A stretch of DNA of 64,000 nucleotides from Prevotella sp. (GCA_017483805.1 JAFUUL010000026.1:1-64000), one strand, 5' to 3'; shown: positions 18,401 to 26,883, counted from the stretch's first letter. Notes: generated by a model from the letters alone, not told the origin. Made by a program: numbers and translations.

Positions 18401-18502
18401 GGTTGCGTCGATGACCGTTCCCGTGATGTCCTGTTGCGCGTACATCATAGTACTCGCAACCAGAGCCAGCAGGCTCATCAGGAATCGCTTTGCTTGTTTC
18501 AT
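15458..18502 (-). CDS. susC: SusC-family TonB-dependent outer-membrane transporter
   Basis: 1014 residues, normal for SusC. Signal peptide 1-22 (ending MMYAQ), then a carboxypeptidase-regulatory-like domain (about 23-105, DITGTVIDATGEGVIGATV). The plug follows (about 115-235, including IRVRGMSTVNGASPLYVIDG and SIYGSRAANGVIIITTKKG), then a large beta-barrel ending in TLGLNLTF. It imports oligosaccharide across the outer membrane with SusD and TonB energy. It is the first gene of the locus, divergent from the HU-like gene. A candidate operator and an activator-type promoter lie upstream. Fructan as cargo is inferred from the GH32 and fructokinase neighbours. Confidence 0.95.
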   Translation of the reverse strand: MKQAKRFLMSLLALVASTMMYAQQDITGTVIDATGEGVIGATVMEKGTSNGTVTDFDGNFKIKVKSGAMLVISYIGYEKQELAAQQGMKVTLQDGAKELTEVVVTGYQVQRKADLTGAVAVMDMKGAKSESDPNMLNSMQGKLPGVNIVTDAAPGGGGASIRVRGMSTVNGASPLYVIDGVATQENLNSLNAADIESIQVLKDASSASIYGSRAANGVIIITTKKGKSDKVTVNVNYTASLNTIAKQYDVLNAEQWGQAYWTANLNAGLTPSHPFYGNGATPQLREYLDADGKVRSTSTDWQDEVFSSAWTNNLSASVSNSSEKGSFMLSGNYINQNGLMNNTFYRRYTARLNSTYNIGKYVSVGENLMIAQWNDRGYGTGDDRGIPYTAMRQHPAIPVRDSEGVFTNPMVLSGSDISNPVHELYNGRDNSNESWRIFGNAYIDIKPIDGLTLKSNLGIEHTQYFNKTLGRRIQPSDMNSVSRGYGQGDTYTWTNTANYMKTFGGVHHLNALVGTEFIKYRSEDLSGNNRDYAFEDVDYMQIGAGGGEQSVGGGKAEWALFSLFGKLDYNYADRYLVSATLRRDATSRLHKDNNSGVFPAFSAAWRISEEKFFPQTRVIDNLKLRLAWGQNGNSAISDNYAYYTRYAYNLRHGSYDLNGTNNSVVPGIVAASSGNRNLKWETTTQTNFGIDANLFSGALSLSFDYFWKNTKDMLTIPPTLSVEGEGAAMWMNTGEMKNNGWELTMTYRSPQYGDFSWNGTLNVSQYKNELVKFNDVVTSQGGDYRLMVGEPMGVYYGYVCDGIFQNEDQVSNHAIQQGKGVGRLIFRDIDGNGVVDDADRCIIGDPNPDLALGLNLDLNYKDFTLSAFFSGEFGFDIYNTTRRQLEFMHYGGGSSTNHGVDILNAWSPTNTGSSIPALTMVDNNNETRMSNYFVEDGSYLKLKYLKLAYQLPNNIASKIYASNISVFGQVENIFTITSYKGLDPEVILGGYGARVDSGLYPRARTFTLGLNLTF

Positions 18503-18546
18503 TCTTTTTTTTAATTTTGGTTAGTACTAATGTTAAAAATCTGACG

Positions 18547-18554
18547 CAAAAGTA
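18547..18554 (-). promoter_or_regulatory. susC promoter -7 element
   Basis: TACTTTTG on the minus strand matches TAnnTTTG, 45 bp upstream of the susC start. The nearest TTTG is about 26 bp further upstream, too far for a normal -33 box, and overlaps the operator arm at 18582. This suggests activation by a bound regulator. Confidence 0.6.
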
Positions 18555-18581
18555 CGAAATACGCGCCCTCAGGCATTAAAC

Positions 18582-18644
18582 AAATCGTTCATCGCACTGA
18601 AAAATTGTTGCAAAGTAACATTTTTACTCGACGATGAACGATTT
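18582..18644. promoter_or_regulatory. Candidate operator of the fructan locus, copy 2
   Basis: Perfect 13-bp inverted repeat aaatcgttcatcg (18582-18594) with its complement (18632-18644), spacer 37 bp. The arms are identical to those at 5923-5966, where the spacer is 16 bp. The difference of 21 bp is two DNA turns, so two bound subunits would face the same side in both cases. The site lies between the divergent susC and HU-like promoters. Confidence 0.8.
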
Positions 18645-18661
18645 TTCTTAATAAAAAACAC

Positions 18662-18669
18662 TATCTTTG
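18662..18669 (+). promoter_or_regulatory. Promoter -7 element of the HU-like gene
   Basis: TATCTTTG on the plus strand, about 49 bp upstream of the HU-like start and 18 bp from the edge of the candidate susC operator. Confidence 0.6.
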
Positions 18670-18717
18670 CAGTCGGATTAGGACGATTAACTTAACACCT
18701 ATTTAATATATAGAGAT

Positions 18718-19338
18718 ATGCCACGCAAGACCGACGGAATGCCATTTGAGATTCATACCTCGCCCATGAAGGGCAAGGACGGGAAGAACATTGTCTACGT
18801 GAAACCGCTCAGCGGACGTAAGATCAGCATGAAGGAACTGGACGCCTACTGCGCCGAGCACTTCGCCCTGAGGCCAGGCGAACTGACCCGAGCCTTCAAC
18901 GCCTTCATCGACGCCACGGGCTACTATCTCTCCGAGGGCTACCGCCTGGAGACGCTCATCGGCTCGTTTGCGCCAAAAATCAGCCTGAAGCGCGAGATCA
19001 CCGACCCCGACGAGGTGAAGACCTACGACGTGCAGTTTGAGGGCATCGACTACCGCTCGGTGAAAGACTACGAGGAATCGGTGCTGCACTGGCTGAAGGG
19101 ATTCCGACGGGCCAATAACCCCAACACGCAGCAACTGATGGCCGACAGCGACCACCTGCTGAAGGCCCTGCAACAGGTGATCGGCAACTATGGCTATGCC
19201 ACCGCCCGCCTCTTTGCCTACTATGCCAACCTGACCTACTATTCTGCCCGCAAGCAACTGGACGAATGGTGCAAGGGCGATGCCCCAAAACTGCTGAAAA
19301 CCAAGCAGGGACCCACCTTTATATATACTGAAATCTGA
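18718..19338 (+). CDS. HU-like DNA-binding protein, long Bacteroidetes type
   Basis: 206 residues, about twice a normal HU. The N-terminal 130 residues look like the HU/IHF-related fold of large Bacteroidetes histone-like proteins (GRKISMKELDAYCAEHFAL, FNAFIDATGYYLSEGYRLETLIGSFAPKI). The C-terminal 70 residues (KGFRRANNPNTQQLM to the end) are helical and not recognised. Such proteins bend or bind DNA; in Bacteroides-type genomes they often sit beside VirE-like genes, as here. Whether the pair belongs to an old mobile element is inference. The promoter TATCTTTG supports this start. Confidence 0.75.
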   Translation: MPRKTDGMPFEIHTSPMKGKDGKNIVYVKPLSGRKISMKELDAYCAEHFALRPGELTRAFNAFIDATGYYLSEGYRLETLIGSFAPKISLKREITDPDEVKTYDVQFEGIDYRSVKDYEESVLHWLKGFRRANNPNTQQLMADSDHLLKALQQVIGNYGYATARLFAYYANLTYYSARKQLDEWCKGDAPKLLKTKQGPTFIYTEI

Positions 19339-19340
19339 AC

Positions 19341-19411
19341 GCAATCCTGCTATCCTGCTTCTCGCGGAGTCAACGTGCTCGTTATCAGTGAGTTAGGGGT
19401 AGCAGGATTGC
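19341..19411. terminator. Inverted repeat after the HU-like gene
   Basis: Arms gcaatcctgct (19341-19351) and agcaggattgc (19401-19411) are exact complements with a 49-nt loop, starting 2 bp after the stop. It may end the HU transcript, although no T tract follows directly. Confidence 0.4.
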
Positions 19412-19705
19412 CTTTCAATCCTGCTTCCACCCTGCTTCCATCCTGCTTCTGCTTCGGAGCGCAAAATCATTTTGGCTGGAGCCGCAAGACCTTTTGGCTG
19501 GAGCCGCAAGGTCTTTTGCCTATAGGCGCAAGGAAGTTTGGAGGCTCCTTTCTCCCTGATTCATAGGGGATTATCCCCAGTTTACGCCATACCTATCCCC
19601 GATAACCAACATCGGAACAAACGTAAAGTGCCGCTGAAAGCGCAAAAAACGCACATTTGTTCAAAGAAATAGGCCAAAACGCTTGCATTTCTCGGATATT
19701 TTTTG
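19412..19705. repeat. Gene-free region with two small tandem repeats
   Basis: After a run of cctgcttcCA-type units (19,418-19,456), three 22-bp units of the form tttggctggagccgcaagac lie at about 19,472-19,537, the third diverged. No convincing gene is present on either strand. The open frame 19,375-19,566 has no promoter or family resemblance and is mostly the repeat read through. Confidence 0.55.
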
Positions 19706-19713
19706 TATCTTTG
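19683..19713 (+). promoter_or_regulatory. Promoter of the VirE-like gene
   Basis: TTG (19683-19685), 20-bp spacer, TATCTTTG (19706-19713): a full Bacteroidetes promoter. It places transcription start near 19,720 and fixes the downstream ATG at 19,744 as the start, not the upstream one at 19,657. Confidence 0.8.
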
Positions 19714-19743
19714 CAACACATTCAACCCATCAATAGCAACACC

Positions 19744-21825
19744 ATGAAGATTACAAAGATCAAGACGAAACTGGACGAGATGCAGGTGCCCGTGAGCACC
19801 GATCTCAGTGCCGTAGTAGAGCGGATGCGCTCTGAAAAGACCAAAGACGCCGCCGAGACCATCGCCCGCAACGCAGTGGGGGCGCGACTGCTCATGGAGC
19901 AGGGCATCAGGGGCCACCTGACAGGCATCGATGCACTGCCCTACCTGATATTCTCGACCGTCTTCGGCCGGGGCGGACTGGACGAACCGAAGGTGCTGAC
20001 GGGCCTGCTGCTGCTCAGCATCGACTGCCCCGAAGGGCGCCAGCAGGTGAGCGCCATGCGCCAGCGCGTGGCTCAGGTGCCATACACGATGCTGGCCTTT
20101 GCCGGCGTGAGCGGCGTGACGCTGAAGGTGGTGGTGCGCTGCCAGTACGACTACGACGAGCGCCATCCCGACACGAAGGCCTACATGGCCTTCATGAACG
20201 CCGCCCAGCGCACAGCCGTGGGCATCTATCAGACGCTGGTGGGCGGCGACTTCTGCCTGACCAGCCAGACGCCCGTCACCGGCTGCCGCATGAGCCACGA
20301 CGCCGCGCTCTACTATCAGCCCGACGCACAGGCACTGCCCGTGATACACGCCGAGGGCGACCTGCTGAAGCCATACGAGGGTACGCAGATGGAGGACGAC
20401 GGCGAGGTGATCTGGTATCCCGATGACGAAGAGCGCAAGCGCGCCCAACTGGAGTATCAGGCCTGTCTCAGCCGTGCACTCGACGTGGCGTCTGACAGCA
20501 GCGAGCACTGCGTGCAGGCGCTGGCCGACTATTGCGCCAAGGCCCGACTGCCCGAGGAGGGATGCGTGGTGCGCACGCAGTGGCAGTATCGCTTCAGCGA
20601 CGTGGATGCCGACGTGGTGCGCAAGATTTTCCGCAACGCCTACAAGAAACCCTACGAGGGGCGCACGCTGACACAGATGAACGAGAAGGAGCGCATCATG
20701 CGCTCGATAGAGTCGTTCCTCGACCGCCGCTATCAGTTGCGCTTCAACGTGGTGAAGCAGATGGTGGAGTTCCGCCCCAACGACCTGCGCTTCAAGCCCT
20801 GGGAGCCGCTCACCGACCGCCAACTGAAGTCGATCGTCGTAGAGGAGATGAAGGAGGGCGGCGAGAGTTGGATGAACGACATGCGCACCTACATCGAGTC
20901 GGCCCACGTCAGGGACTACAACCCCGTGCACGAGTTTCTGGCCGGCGTGGGCGAGTGGGACGGCAAGCGCAACTACATTGAGGACTTTGCCCGCCGCCTG
21001 CCCACCGACTACGACCGCTGGCCGCAGTACTTCCACCGCTGGCTGCTGGCAATGGTGGCGCAGGCGCTGGACAAGAACCGCGACTACGGCAACTCGATGG
21101 TGCCCATGCTCATCGGTCTGCAGGGCTACAAGAAGTCCAGTTTCTGCAAGGCCATCCTCCCGCCCTCGATGCGCGAATACTACATGGACGACATCAAGAT
21201 GGACAACGCCGAACAGGTGGAGCGCGTGCTGGGACGCATGTGGCTGGTCAACATCGACGAGTATAACGCCAAGACCGACCGCGAGCAGGCCAAGATCAAG
21301 CGACTGCTGACGGAGAAGGACGTGCAGATGCGCCGCATGCGCAGCGACCAGTACACGATGACGCCCCGCCTCTGTTCGTTCATCGCCACCACCAACGACC
21401 CGCAGCCCCTGCCCGCAGGCGACGGCTCGCGCCGCTACCTGTGCGTGGAGGTGACCGGACAGGTGGACATGAGCGGCCACATCCCCTACAAGCAGATGTA
21501 TGCCCAGGCCGTCAGCGAACTGCGCAGCCGCGATGCCCTCTACTGGTTCACCAGCGAGGACGAGCGCGACATCCAGGCGCACAACGCCCACTATCAGGAG
21601 CAGCCGTCGCTCGACATGGTGCTGCAGGCCGTCTTCGAGCCGGCCACGCAGCACACGAAGGACACCTTCTGGCAGGTGGTCGACATCCAGCGCGAACTGT
21701 CAGGCCATCTCAAGGCGGCCGACATGCCCAGCCTCAAGTCGCTCGGCCTGGCCGTCAAGCGCCTGCAGTGGCCCCGTGGCGGCATCAAGGGCATCCGCGG
21801 CTACTACCTCCAGTTGCGCCGATAG
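19744..21825 (+). CDS. VirE-like P-loop protein with N-terminal BT4734-type domain
   Basis: 693 residues from the ATG at 19,744. The N-terminal 200 residues resemble the domain often found before VirE in Bacteroidetes (primase-like; reaction not proven). The C-terminal half is the virulence-associated E ATPase/helicase domain: Walker A GLQGYKKSSF at about 458-467, acidic LVNIDEYN segment at about 500, and IATTNDPQPLPAGDGSRRY with its arginine finger-like residues near 560. VirE-like proteins occur in phages, plasmids and islands as replication helicases. Here only the HU-like gene accompanies it, so this may be the remnant of an element that has become resident. Confidence 0.8.
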   Translation: MKITKIKTKLDEMQVPVSTDLSAVVERMRSEKTKDAAETIARNAVGARLLMEQGIRGHLTGIDALPYLIFSTVFGRGGLDEPKVLTGLLLLSIDCPEGRQQVSAMRQRVAQVPYTMLAFAGVSGVTLKVVVRCQYDYDERHPDTKAYMAFMNAAQRTAVGIYQTLVGGDFCLTSQTPVTGCRMSHDAALYYQPDAQALPVIHAEGDLLKPYEGTQMEDDGEVIWYPDDEERKRAQLEYQACLSRALDVASDSSEHCVQALADYCAKARLPEEGCVVRTQWQYRFSDVDADVVRKIFRNAYKKPYEGRTLTQMNEKERIMRSIESFLDRRYQLRFNVVKQMVEFRPNDLRFKPWEPLTDRQLKSIVVEEMKEGGESWMNDMRTYIESAHVRDYNPVHEFLAGVGEWDGKRNYIEDFARRLPTDYDRWPQYFHRWLLAMVAQALDKNRDYGNSMVPMLIGLQGYKKSSFCKAILPPSMREYYMDDIKMDNAEQVERVLGRMWLVNIDEYNAKTDREQAKIKRLLTEKDVQMRRMRSDQYTMTPRLCSFIATTNDPQPLPAGDGSRRYLCVEVTGQVDMSGHIPYKQMYAQAVSELRSRDALYWFTSEDERDIQAHNAHYQEQPSLDMVLQAVFEPATQHTKDTFWQVVDIQRELSGHLKAADMPSLKSLGLAVKRLQWPRGGIKGIRGYYLQLRR

Positions 21826-21852
21826 GCGGCAGGAACTTTCCTTCCTACCGCT

Positions 21853-24432
21853 CTATTTCTCCCTATCTGCTACCAATATCGGAACAAGCGTCAAGGCTTC
21901 TTCGATGAGTTTTTCTGCATTCTCACCAAACAGAATCTCTGCCCACACTCTGTCGACATCGCGTACTTGCGGAGAACGGAGGTTGATGAATTCATTTATA
22001 GGAGTTGACACTATTCGTTGCTTCTCGTCCTCTGATAGTTCCGACGTAACGGGAACGTGCAAAGGCTCATAGTCCTCTTTCTCCAGTTTGCGCAAGCCTT
22101 TTCTGTTATTGCCGTATGCTTCACACTCCAACTGATAGAAAATGGTAGAGAACCAGGAAGCAAGAATCTTCGCCCCCATTTCGTCTGCCTCGATGACAAA
22201 GAAATTTGTAGAAACGAAGGTTGGACGGTCGCTCACGAAGACACGTCCATTGCTACGAATCATTCGTGGCAGCATCACACTGTGTGCAGGTGACACTCGC
22301 CCTGACTCTTTCTTTAGAATCGCCACATATTCTTCTGGCGACTTTTTATCACGACGCTGCTTTTTGTTCTTCGCATTCTCTTCTTCAAAGAACATATCCA
22401 CAACTTTGCGAATCTGGCGATCAGACATTCCATCAACATTGAAGAATACGGATTCGCCAGTTCCTAATGCCAACTTATCGAACTTGGCATTATTCAGACC
22501 TGCTGCCAAATGGCCCCTCATTTGTTTGCGAGCCTTGGCAAGGAAGGGATTCTTAGCATTTAAGTAGAGCAAGTCTGTACATCCATCATTCCCGATTTTT
22601 CCTCTCTTGTAATCTTTGAACTCGCTGTCAGAAAGCGTTGTTAGGAGTCTCGATGTAGCAATGTTTGTCTGAACAAAGTTCTGTGCATCATGCTTCGTCA
22701 TATTGCCGATTTGCCAGCCGTCATCTATCATCTGCTCCAATTTCTCTTTCGACAGCAGACAGCCTTCGAACTGGCTATTGATATTTGCAAGTTCTTCTAC
22801 GCTGAACTCGGATTTCAAAATCTCCGACATCGTGCTGGCATCTATTTCAGATACGATTTCGTTGCTATACAGATAGAGCACATTATCTTTACGCGTACCC
22901 TTCACGCCAATGGCTATGGACGTGTTCTGAGTAACGCCTTCAAACAACTTTTCCTGCGGATAGTTGAAAATCAGTTGCAGCCCGAAGTCATTCAAGAGCA
23001 TGTTCCTAATAGCCCTACTTGCATCACCCTTTGTCGTAAAGTGAGTGTTGGGAAGAATGGCTGCTATGACCGTTCCTTCTTTAGCCAAAGTTGACACAAG
23101 TTCTACGAATGGGCCTTCAAGCGGCATTTGGCCACTTGCCGTCGTTGGGTCACATCCTTTCAGAAGGCGGATTCTTCTGTATAGTTCTTCTTTCCTCGCC
23201 ACACAATTCACTCCTGTTGCTGCAAGATAAGGAGGATTCATCACAATGGCCTTTACATGCTCGAATTCTGTAGTAGGCAGGTCAGCGATGTTCATTGACA
23301 TTATCCGGGCAGTATTGCCCTTTTCTACTGTAGAAGCAAATTTTAGTCCTATCCTAAGAGAAAGCAACTGCAACAATCGGCTATTGATATCGTTGGCTAT
23401 CAATTGAGATGGTTGGATGTGTTCGTATACCCTTGCTGCTGCACACAGAAGGCTTCCGCTGCCTGACGCAGGGTCCATAATCTTTTCGTCTGCATTCAAG
23501 TCGCCAGTGATACATTTCACCAGCCAAAGCATCAGTGTGGCCAGATCTGTATCAGTAGGCACCTCACCCTCATGCTTATGCTCCTCCGACACCACCTTGT
23601 GCATGACGCTGGCAAGTTCATCGGCATCGACGTATGTCTTACCCAAGTCAAACAACTGCTGCAGGAGTGTTCGACTGGTGTTAACATCCCGTTGTTTTGC
23701 TGTCAAGTCCGGCAGGGTGAAAATATCTTTGAAGTTCACTTTCAAGCCTTCGCGACAAATCAAGTCTACCTTGTTTGACAGTTGTGCTATCGTTTTCAGT
23801 TCGTTCCGATTTATCTTTGTGAACGAGCCTCTGATATACTCATAGAACAATGCAACCAAGGCCTTCTTCCACTCTATGCCTTTATCAAGTTTGTCATGTA
23901 TTTCATCGGCAAACTGCTTGAACGAAAGCATATACTTTCCAGTATCATTTTTAATAATGGAGATAAAGTTGGCGTATTGCTGCGTCAGGTCAGCCATGAA
24001 TTTCTCACGGCTCACTTCTGCAAACTTGTGGTTGATTGAGAATCCTGGCTCAATGATTTGTTCGTACACATTGGGGCGGTTCTTTTCGAACTTGAACAGG
24101 CAGGAACTTTCAAGATTTGTCAACAGATAGTATCTGCTCTCCAACTCATTGTCTCTCAACGACTGAACATAACTCATCGCCTGATATTGATAGCGAGTAC
24201 TGTTGACGGCAGCAATAGTGCGTTTCACCTCAACCACACACAATATCTTGTTGGTGTCTTTGCTTGCAACTACTAAGTCCATTTCGATAGTACCTACATA
24301 CCGATGGTGCTGCACTTCATAGCCCTTGTCAAGATTCAATTGTCTCAATGCTCCTTCAAGAGCCTCCTTACATACAGGATGGAAGCACTCAACTTCTTTG
24401 TCAGTATTCTTTATCCACATATCGATTCTCAA
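21853..24432 (-). CDS. N6-adenine methyltransferase with N-terminal nuclease-like domain (type IIG/type I-like)
   Basis: 859 residues. Near the N-terminus, GTIEMDLVV followed by CVVEVKR (residues about 48-70) has the spacing of a PD-(D/E)XK nuclease core. A helical HsdM-like region follows. The methyltransferase has SAM motif I DPASGSGSLL at about 321-330 and catalytic NPPY at about 398. The C-terminal 350 residues probably hold the target-recognition part. This order fits a single-chain restriction-modification enzyme. The gene overlaps the C5 methyltransferase by 4 bp and is the last of three coupled genes. Whether the nuclease is active cannot be told from sequence. Confidence 0.8.
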   Translation of the reverse strand: MRIDMWIKNTDKEVECFHPVCKEALEGALRQLNLDKGYEVQHHRYVGTIEMDLVVASKDTNKILCVVEVKRTIAAVNSTRYQYQAMSYVQSLRDNELESRYYLLTNLESSCLFKFEKNRPNVYEQIIEPGFSINHKFAEVSREKFMADLTQQYANFISIIKNDTGKYMLSFKQFADEIHDKLDKGIEWKKALVALFYEYIRGSFTKINRNELKTIAQLSNKVDLICREGLKVNFKDIFTLPDLTAKQRDVNTSRTLLQQLFDLGKTYVDADELASVMHKVVSEEHKHEGEVPTDTDLATLMLWLVKCITGDLNADEKIMDPASGSGSLLCAAARVYEHIQPSQLIANDINSRLLQLLSLRIGLKFASTVEKGNTARIMSMNIADLPTTEFEHVKAIVMNPPYLAATGVNCVARKEELYRRIRLLKGCDPTTASGQMPLEGPFVELVSTLAKEGTVIAAILPNTHFTTKGDASRAIRNMLLNDFGLQLIFNYPQEKLFEGVTQNTSIAIGVKGTRKDNVLYLYSNEIVSEIDASTMSEILKSEFSVEELANINSQFEGCLLSKEKLEQMIDDGWQIGNMTKHDAQNFVQTNIATSRLLTTLSDSEFKDYKRGKIGNDGCTDLLYLNAKNPFLAKARKQMRGHLAAGLNNAKFDKLALGTGESVFFNVDGMSDRQIRKVVDMFFEEENAKNKKQRRDKKSPEEYVAILKKESGRVSPAHSVMLPRMIRSNGRVFVSDRPTFVSTNFFVIEADEMGAKILASWFSTIFYQLECEAYGNNRKGLRKLEKEDYEPLHVPVTSELSEDEKQRIVSTPINEFINLRSPQVRDVDRVWAEILFGENAEKLIEEALTLVPILVADREK

Positions 24433-25460
24433 CTTAGATATTCTCTCAGTTTTGCAGCCAATACGTATGCCAGACGTGGTGGTACGGCATTGCCTACTAT
24501 CAGGTTTTTCCCCTGCTTCGATTTCGAGACGAACTCATAACTATCAGGGAATGTCTGCAGGCGCATCGCCTCTCTAAGGGTAATGATACGGTCATACTTA
24601 TAGTGGATGTTGCATCCCACGTTAGGCCTATTGAAATAAGTATTAATGGTGTATGCCGGTTTGTCAGGGAGCATGCGTCCGTAGCAAGTAGTGTGACCAC
24701 CGTCTCGCTGCAGGCGTTTTATCCTGACAGAAGGCACGTCATCGGGTATATCCATATAGTTGCCACCAGGCTTCACCTGAGAGCAGATGTATTGGTCGAG
24801 TTTGCTCATTGTCGGATAATCGTGTTCAGAGATTCTCCCTGAAGCACCTGCCATAGGCAAATCGCCGATAGCATCTTCGGCACTTACATATTTTTTCTTT
24901 CCGTCTGTTCCCCCGTCATTATGTGTAGTAGCAGGGAATTCAAACTCTCCATCCTTCAACCCTACGATAATCACTCGCTTTCTCAATTGTGGCACACCAT
25001 AGTCGGCAGCATTCACCAAATGCCACGAAACATGATAACCTGCCTCTTCAAAGGTTTTGAGAAGCCCGTCCAAAATCTTATTACCCTGCTTGTCTTTAGC
25101 CGACACTAAGCCAACCACATTTTCAAAAAGGAAGGCTTTTGGCGAAACGCGCTTGATAATATCCAGATAGCGCCAAACCAGCCTGCCTCTTTCATCGTCG
25201 CATTGGCGTTTGCCAGCCAACGAGAATGACTGGCAGGGAGGCCCGCCAATCACGATGTCAGCCTTGGGGATGTCGTTGATGTCGATAGCGGTAATATCGC
25301 CACACATGATTTCACTTCCGACATTGCGCTTGTAGGTGTTGACGGCATCTTGATTGTTGTCGATAGCCCAGACAATATCATATCCGGCCTGCTTGAAGCC
25401 GAGGTCGAGGCCCCCGCCGCCTGAGAATAGACTAACTGTTTTATTATTCATGATGTGCAA
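24429..25460 (-). CDS. C5-cytosine DNA methyltransferase
   Basis: 343 residues. Motif I VSLFSGGGGLDLGF is at 9-22, motif IV GGPPCQSFS has catalytic Cys76, motif VI FENV has Glu113, and the C-terminal motifs GRMLPDKPAYTINTYF and AMRLQTFPD...GNAVPP are all present. It transfers a methyl group from SAM to cytosine C5 at an unknown site. The start at 25,460 overlaps the upstream gene by 17 bp; an internal ATG at 25,451 is an alternative. All motifs look intact, so the enzyme should be active. Confidence 0.93.
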   Translation of the reverse strand: MHIMNNKTVSLFSGGGGLDLGFKQAGYDIVWAIDNNQDAVNTYKRNVGSEIMCGDITAIDINDIPKADIVIGGPPCQSFSLAGKRQCDDERGRLVWRYLDIIKRVSPKAFLFENVVGLVSAKDKQGNKILDGLLKTFEEAGYHVSWHLVNAADYGVPQLRKRVIIVGLKDGEFEFPATTHNDGGTDGKKKYVSAEDAIGDLPMAGASGRISEHDYPTMSKLDQYICSQVKPGGNYMDIPDDVPSVRIKRLQRDGGHTTCYGRMLPDKPAYTINTYFNRPNVGCNIHYKYDRIITLREAMRLQTFPDSYEFVSKSKQGKNLIVGNAVPPRLAYVLAAKLREYLS

Positions 25461-26883
25461 GCCGTTTTGATTTCAGTTCAATGTATTGTTCCTTTACGCC
25501 GTTGTATCCATAATAGGATGCCAAGAGGTTGGTGATAGCATCTATATGACAATCGTCAGAGGATTCTACCAGTTCTGCTGATAGTTGAACAAGTTTTGCT
25601 TTATCCTCATCCTGGATTGTATCGGGATGAGGAACCTTTATTTCGTCTATATCATATTTCTGTAGTTTCAGCAATCCCTTGCCGTAACTTTTGCCAAAGT
25701 TCTCCAACTGCCTGTAGACATAATAGTTGTTGAGAAGGGCCATTAGCAACATCGAATCATAGCGGCTGCTAATCATGTAGAAATTATCTCTCACGTTACA
25801 CTCCCCAGCATTCAGCACAAACTTTAGGTTGCTTCGGACGATGTATGAGAAAACAATCTGTGCCGACTTAGGTACGATGATATAATACCAAGGCTGGCCC
25901 TCGCCAATCAATGCTTTCAGCGTTAGGGGCTTCCCTTCTTTCAATATAACTTTTGCGCTGTTTTCAAGATATGTATTCTCTTCTTCACTTAGTGTGTCGC
26001 CACTTTTTATAGCAAGCAGTTTATCTTGTCGGCAATGCTTCGTAGTATAACCAGTGAAGTCTTTAGGCGAAGAAAGAATATCCACCATGTGAGTTTGCGT
26101 GAAGAGAGGAGGATTGACAAAAAACTTGTTAGCGCCCGTAGTGATGCCACGCCTGATGTTGGCTACCGACTTAAGCCTAACCAGATTGCGAGACACATCG
26201 TTCTTCTGCTGCTTAACATTTTCTACCAACAAGTTGCCACCTTGGGTTATCCGCATCGTTTGGTAGCACGTTTCGCCACGCGTTCCCTTGACATATTTCA
26301 GGATGCAGACATCCACCATTGGCGAACCCTCAAAGGCCTCCCCCTCGACATTAATGAAGTCGGTAATGCATCCGTAAAGGTTCATTTGCTCATAGAACTG
26401 TTTGCCGACAGGGGTGTTCGTCCACGAATTGGGGAAAATCACTATCAACTCCCCTCCCTCGCGAAGCAGCAGGATGGACCGCAGAACGAAGTACATGTAG
26501 AGGTTGGCCTTGGTGGATATGTTCATCATCCAGCAGGCCGACTGCAACTTTTGCTTGGTGACACCCAATGGAGCCAGTTTGTCAAGTTCTTCCTGGCGCA
26601 CGTAAGGAGGATTCATGATGATGCCGTCGAAGGTTCCCTCTACATCGAAGAAGTCACCATTCATCAAGCGGCAACGCTTTTCGTCAGGATTATCAAACGA
26701 CGCATACGACGCCTCGTCTATCTCCACGCCATCCACGACAAACTCCGTATTGTCCAGCAGGCTTTTTACAAAGACCCCACGACCGAAGCAGGGGTCAAGC
26801 ACACGTGCATTCCCTGTAATCGTGAATAGCCTTACCATAAAGTCGGCTATCGCTTGCTTTGTGTATACCTGTCCGAGATTCAT
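25444..26883 (-). CDS. N6-adenine DNA methyltransferase, gamma class
   Basis: 479 residues beginning MNLGQVYTKQAIADFMV, the N-terminal arrangement of gamma-class type II methyltransferases. SAM motif I DPCFGRGVF is at 30-38 and catalytic NPPY at 91-94. The rest is a probable target-recognition region. It is the first gene of the three-gene set and is preceded by TAACTTTG at 26,922-26,929. It overlaps the C5 enzyme by 17 bp, which suggests coupled translation. The three genes look AT-richer than the surrounding genes, which favours acquisition by transfer. Confidence 0.9.
   Translation of the reverse strand: MNLGQVYTKQAIADFMVRLFTITGNARVLDPCFGRGVFVKSLLDNTEFVVDGVEIDEASYASFDNPDEKRCRLMNGDFFDVEGTFDGIIMNPPYVRQEELDKLAPLGVTKQKLQSACWMMNISTKANLYMYFVLRSILLLREGGELIVIFPNSWTNTPVGKQFYEQMNLYGCITDFINVEGEAFEGSPMVDVCILKYVKGTRGETCYQTMRITQGGNLLVENVKQQKNDVSRNLVRLKSVANIRRGITTGANKFFVNPPLFTQTHMVDILSSPKDFTGYTTKHCRQDKLLAIKSGDTLSEEENTYLENSAKVILKEGKPLTLKALIGEGQPWYYIIVPKSAQIVFSYIVRSNLKFVLNAGECNVRDNFYMISSRYDSMLLMALLNNYYVYRQLENFGKSYGKGLLKLQKYDIDEIKVPHPDTIQDEDKAKLVQLSAELVESSDDCHIDAITNLLASYYGYNGVKEQYIELKSKRLAHHE

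Noticed and set aside
15809..18514. Long open frame (about 900 codons) opposite susC
   Set aside because: It is antisense to a clear SusC gene, is His/Val/Ala-rich with no family look, and reflects GC-rich codon use. The same holds for 4,295-5,920, 6,120-7,760, 13,583-15,361 and 19,582-21,654.
19375..19566. 63-codon plus-strand frame after the HU-like gene
   Set aside because: It spans the tandem repeats, has no ribosome site and resembles no family.
19657..19743. Upstream start for the VirE-like gene
   Set aside because: The full promoter at 19,683-19,713 lies inside the extension, so the ATG at 19,744 is used.
18718..21825. Complete prophage around the HU/VirE-like genes
   Set aside because: No integrase, capsid, tail or lysis gene is present on either side.
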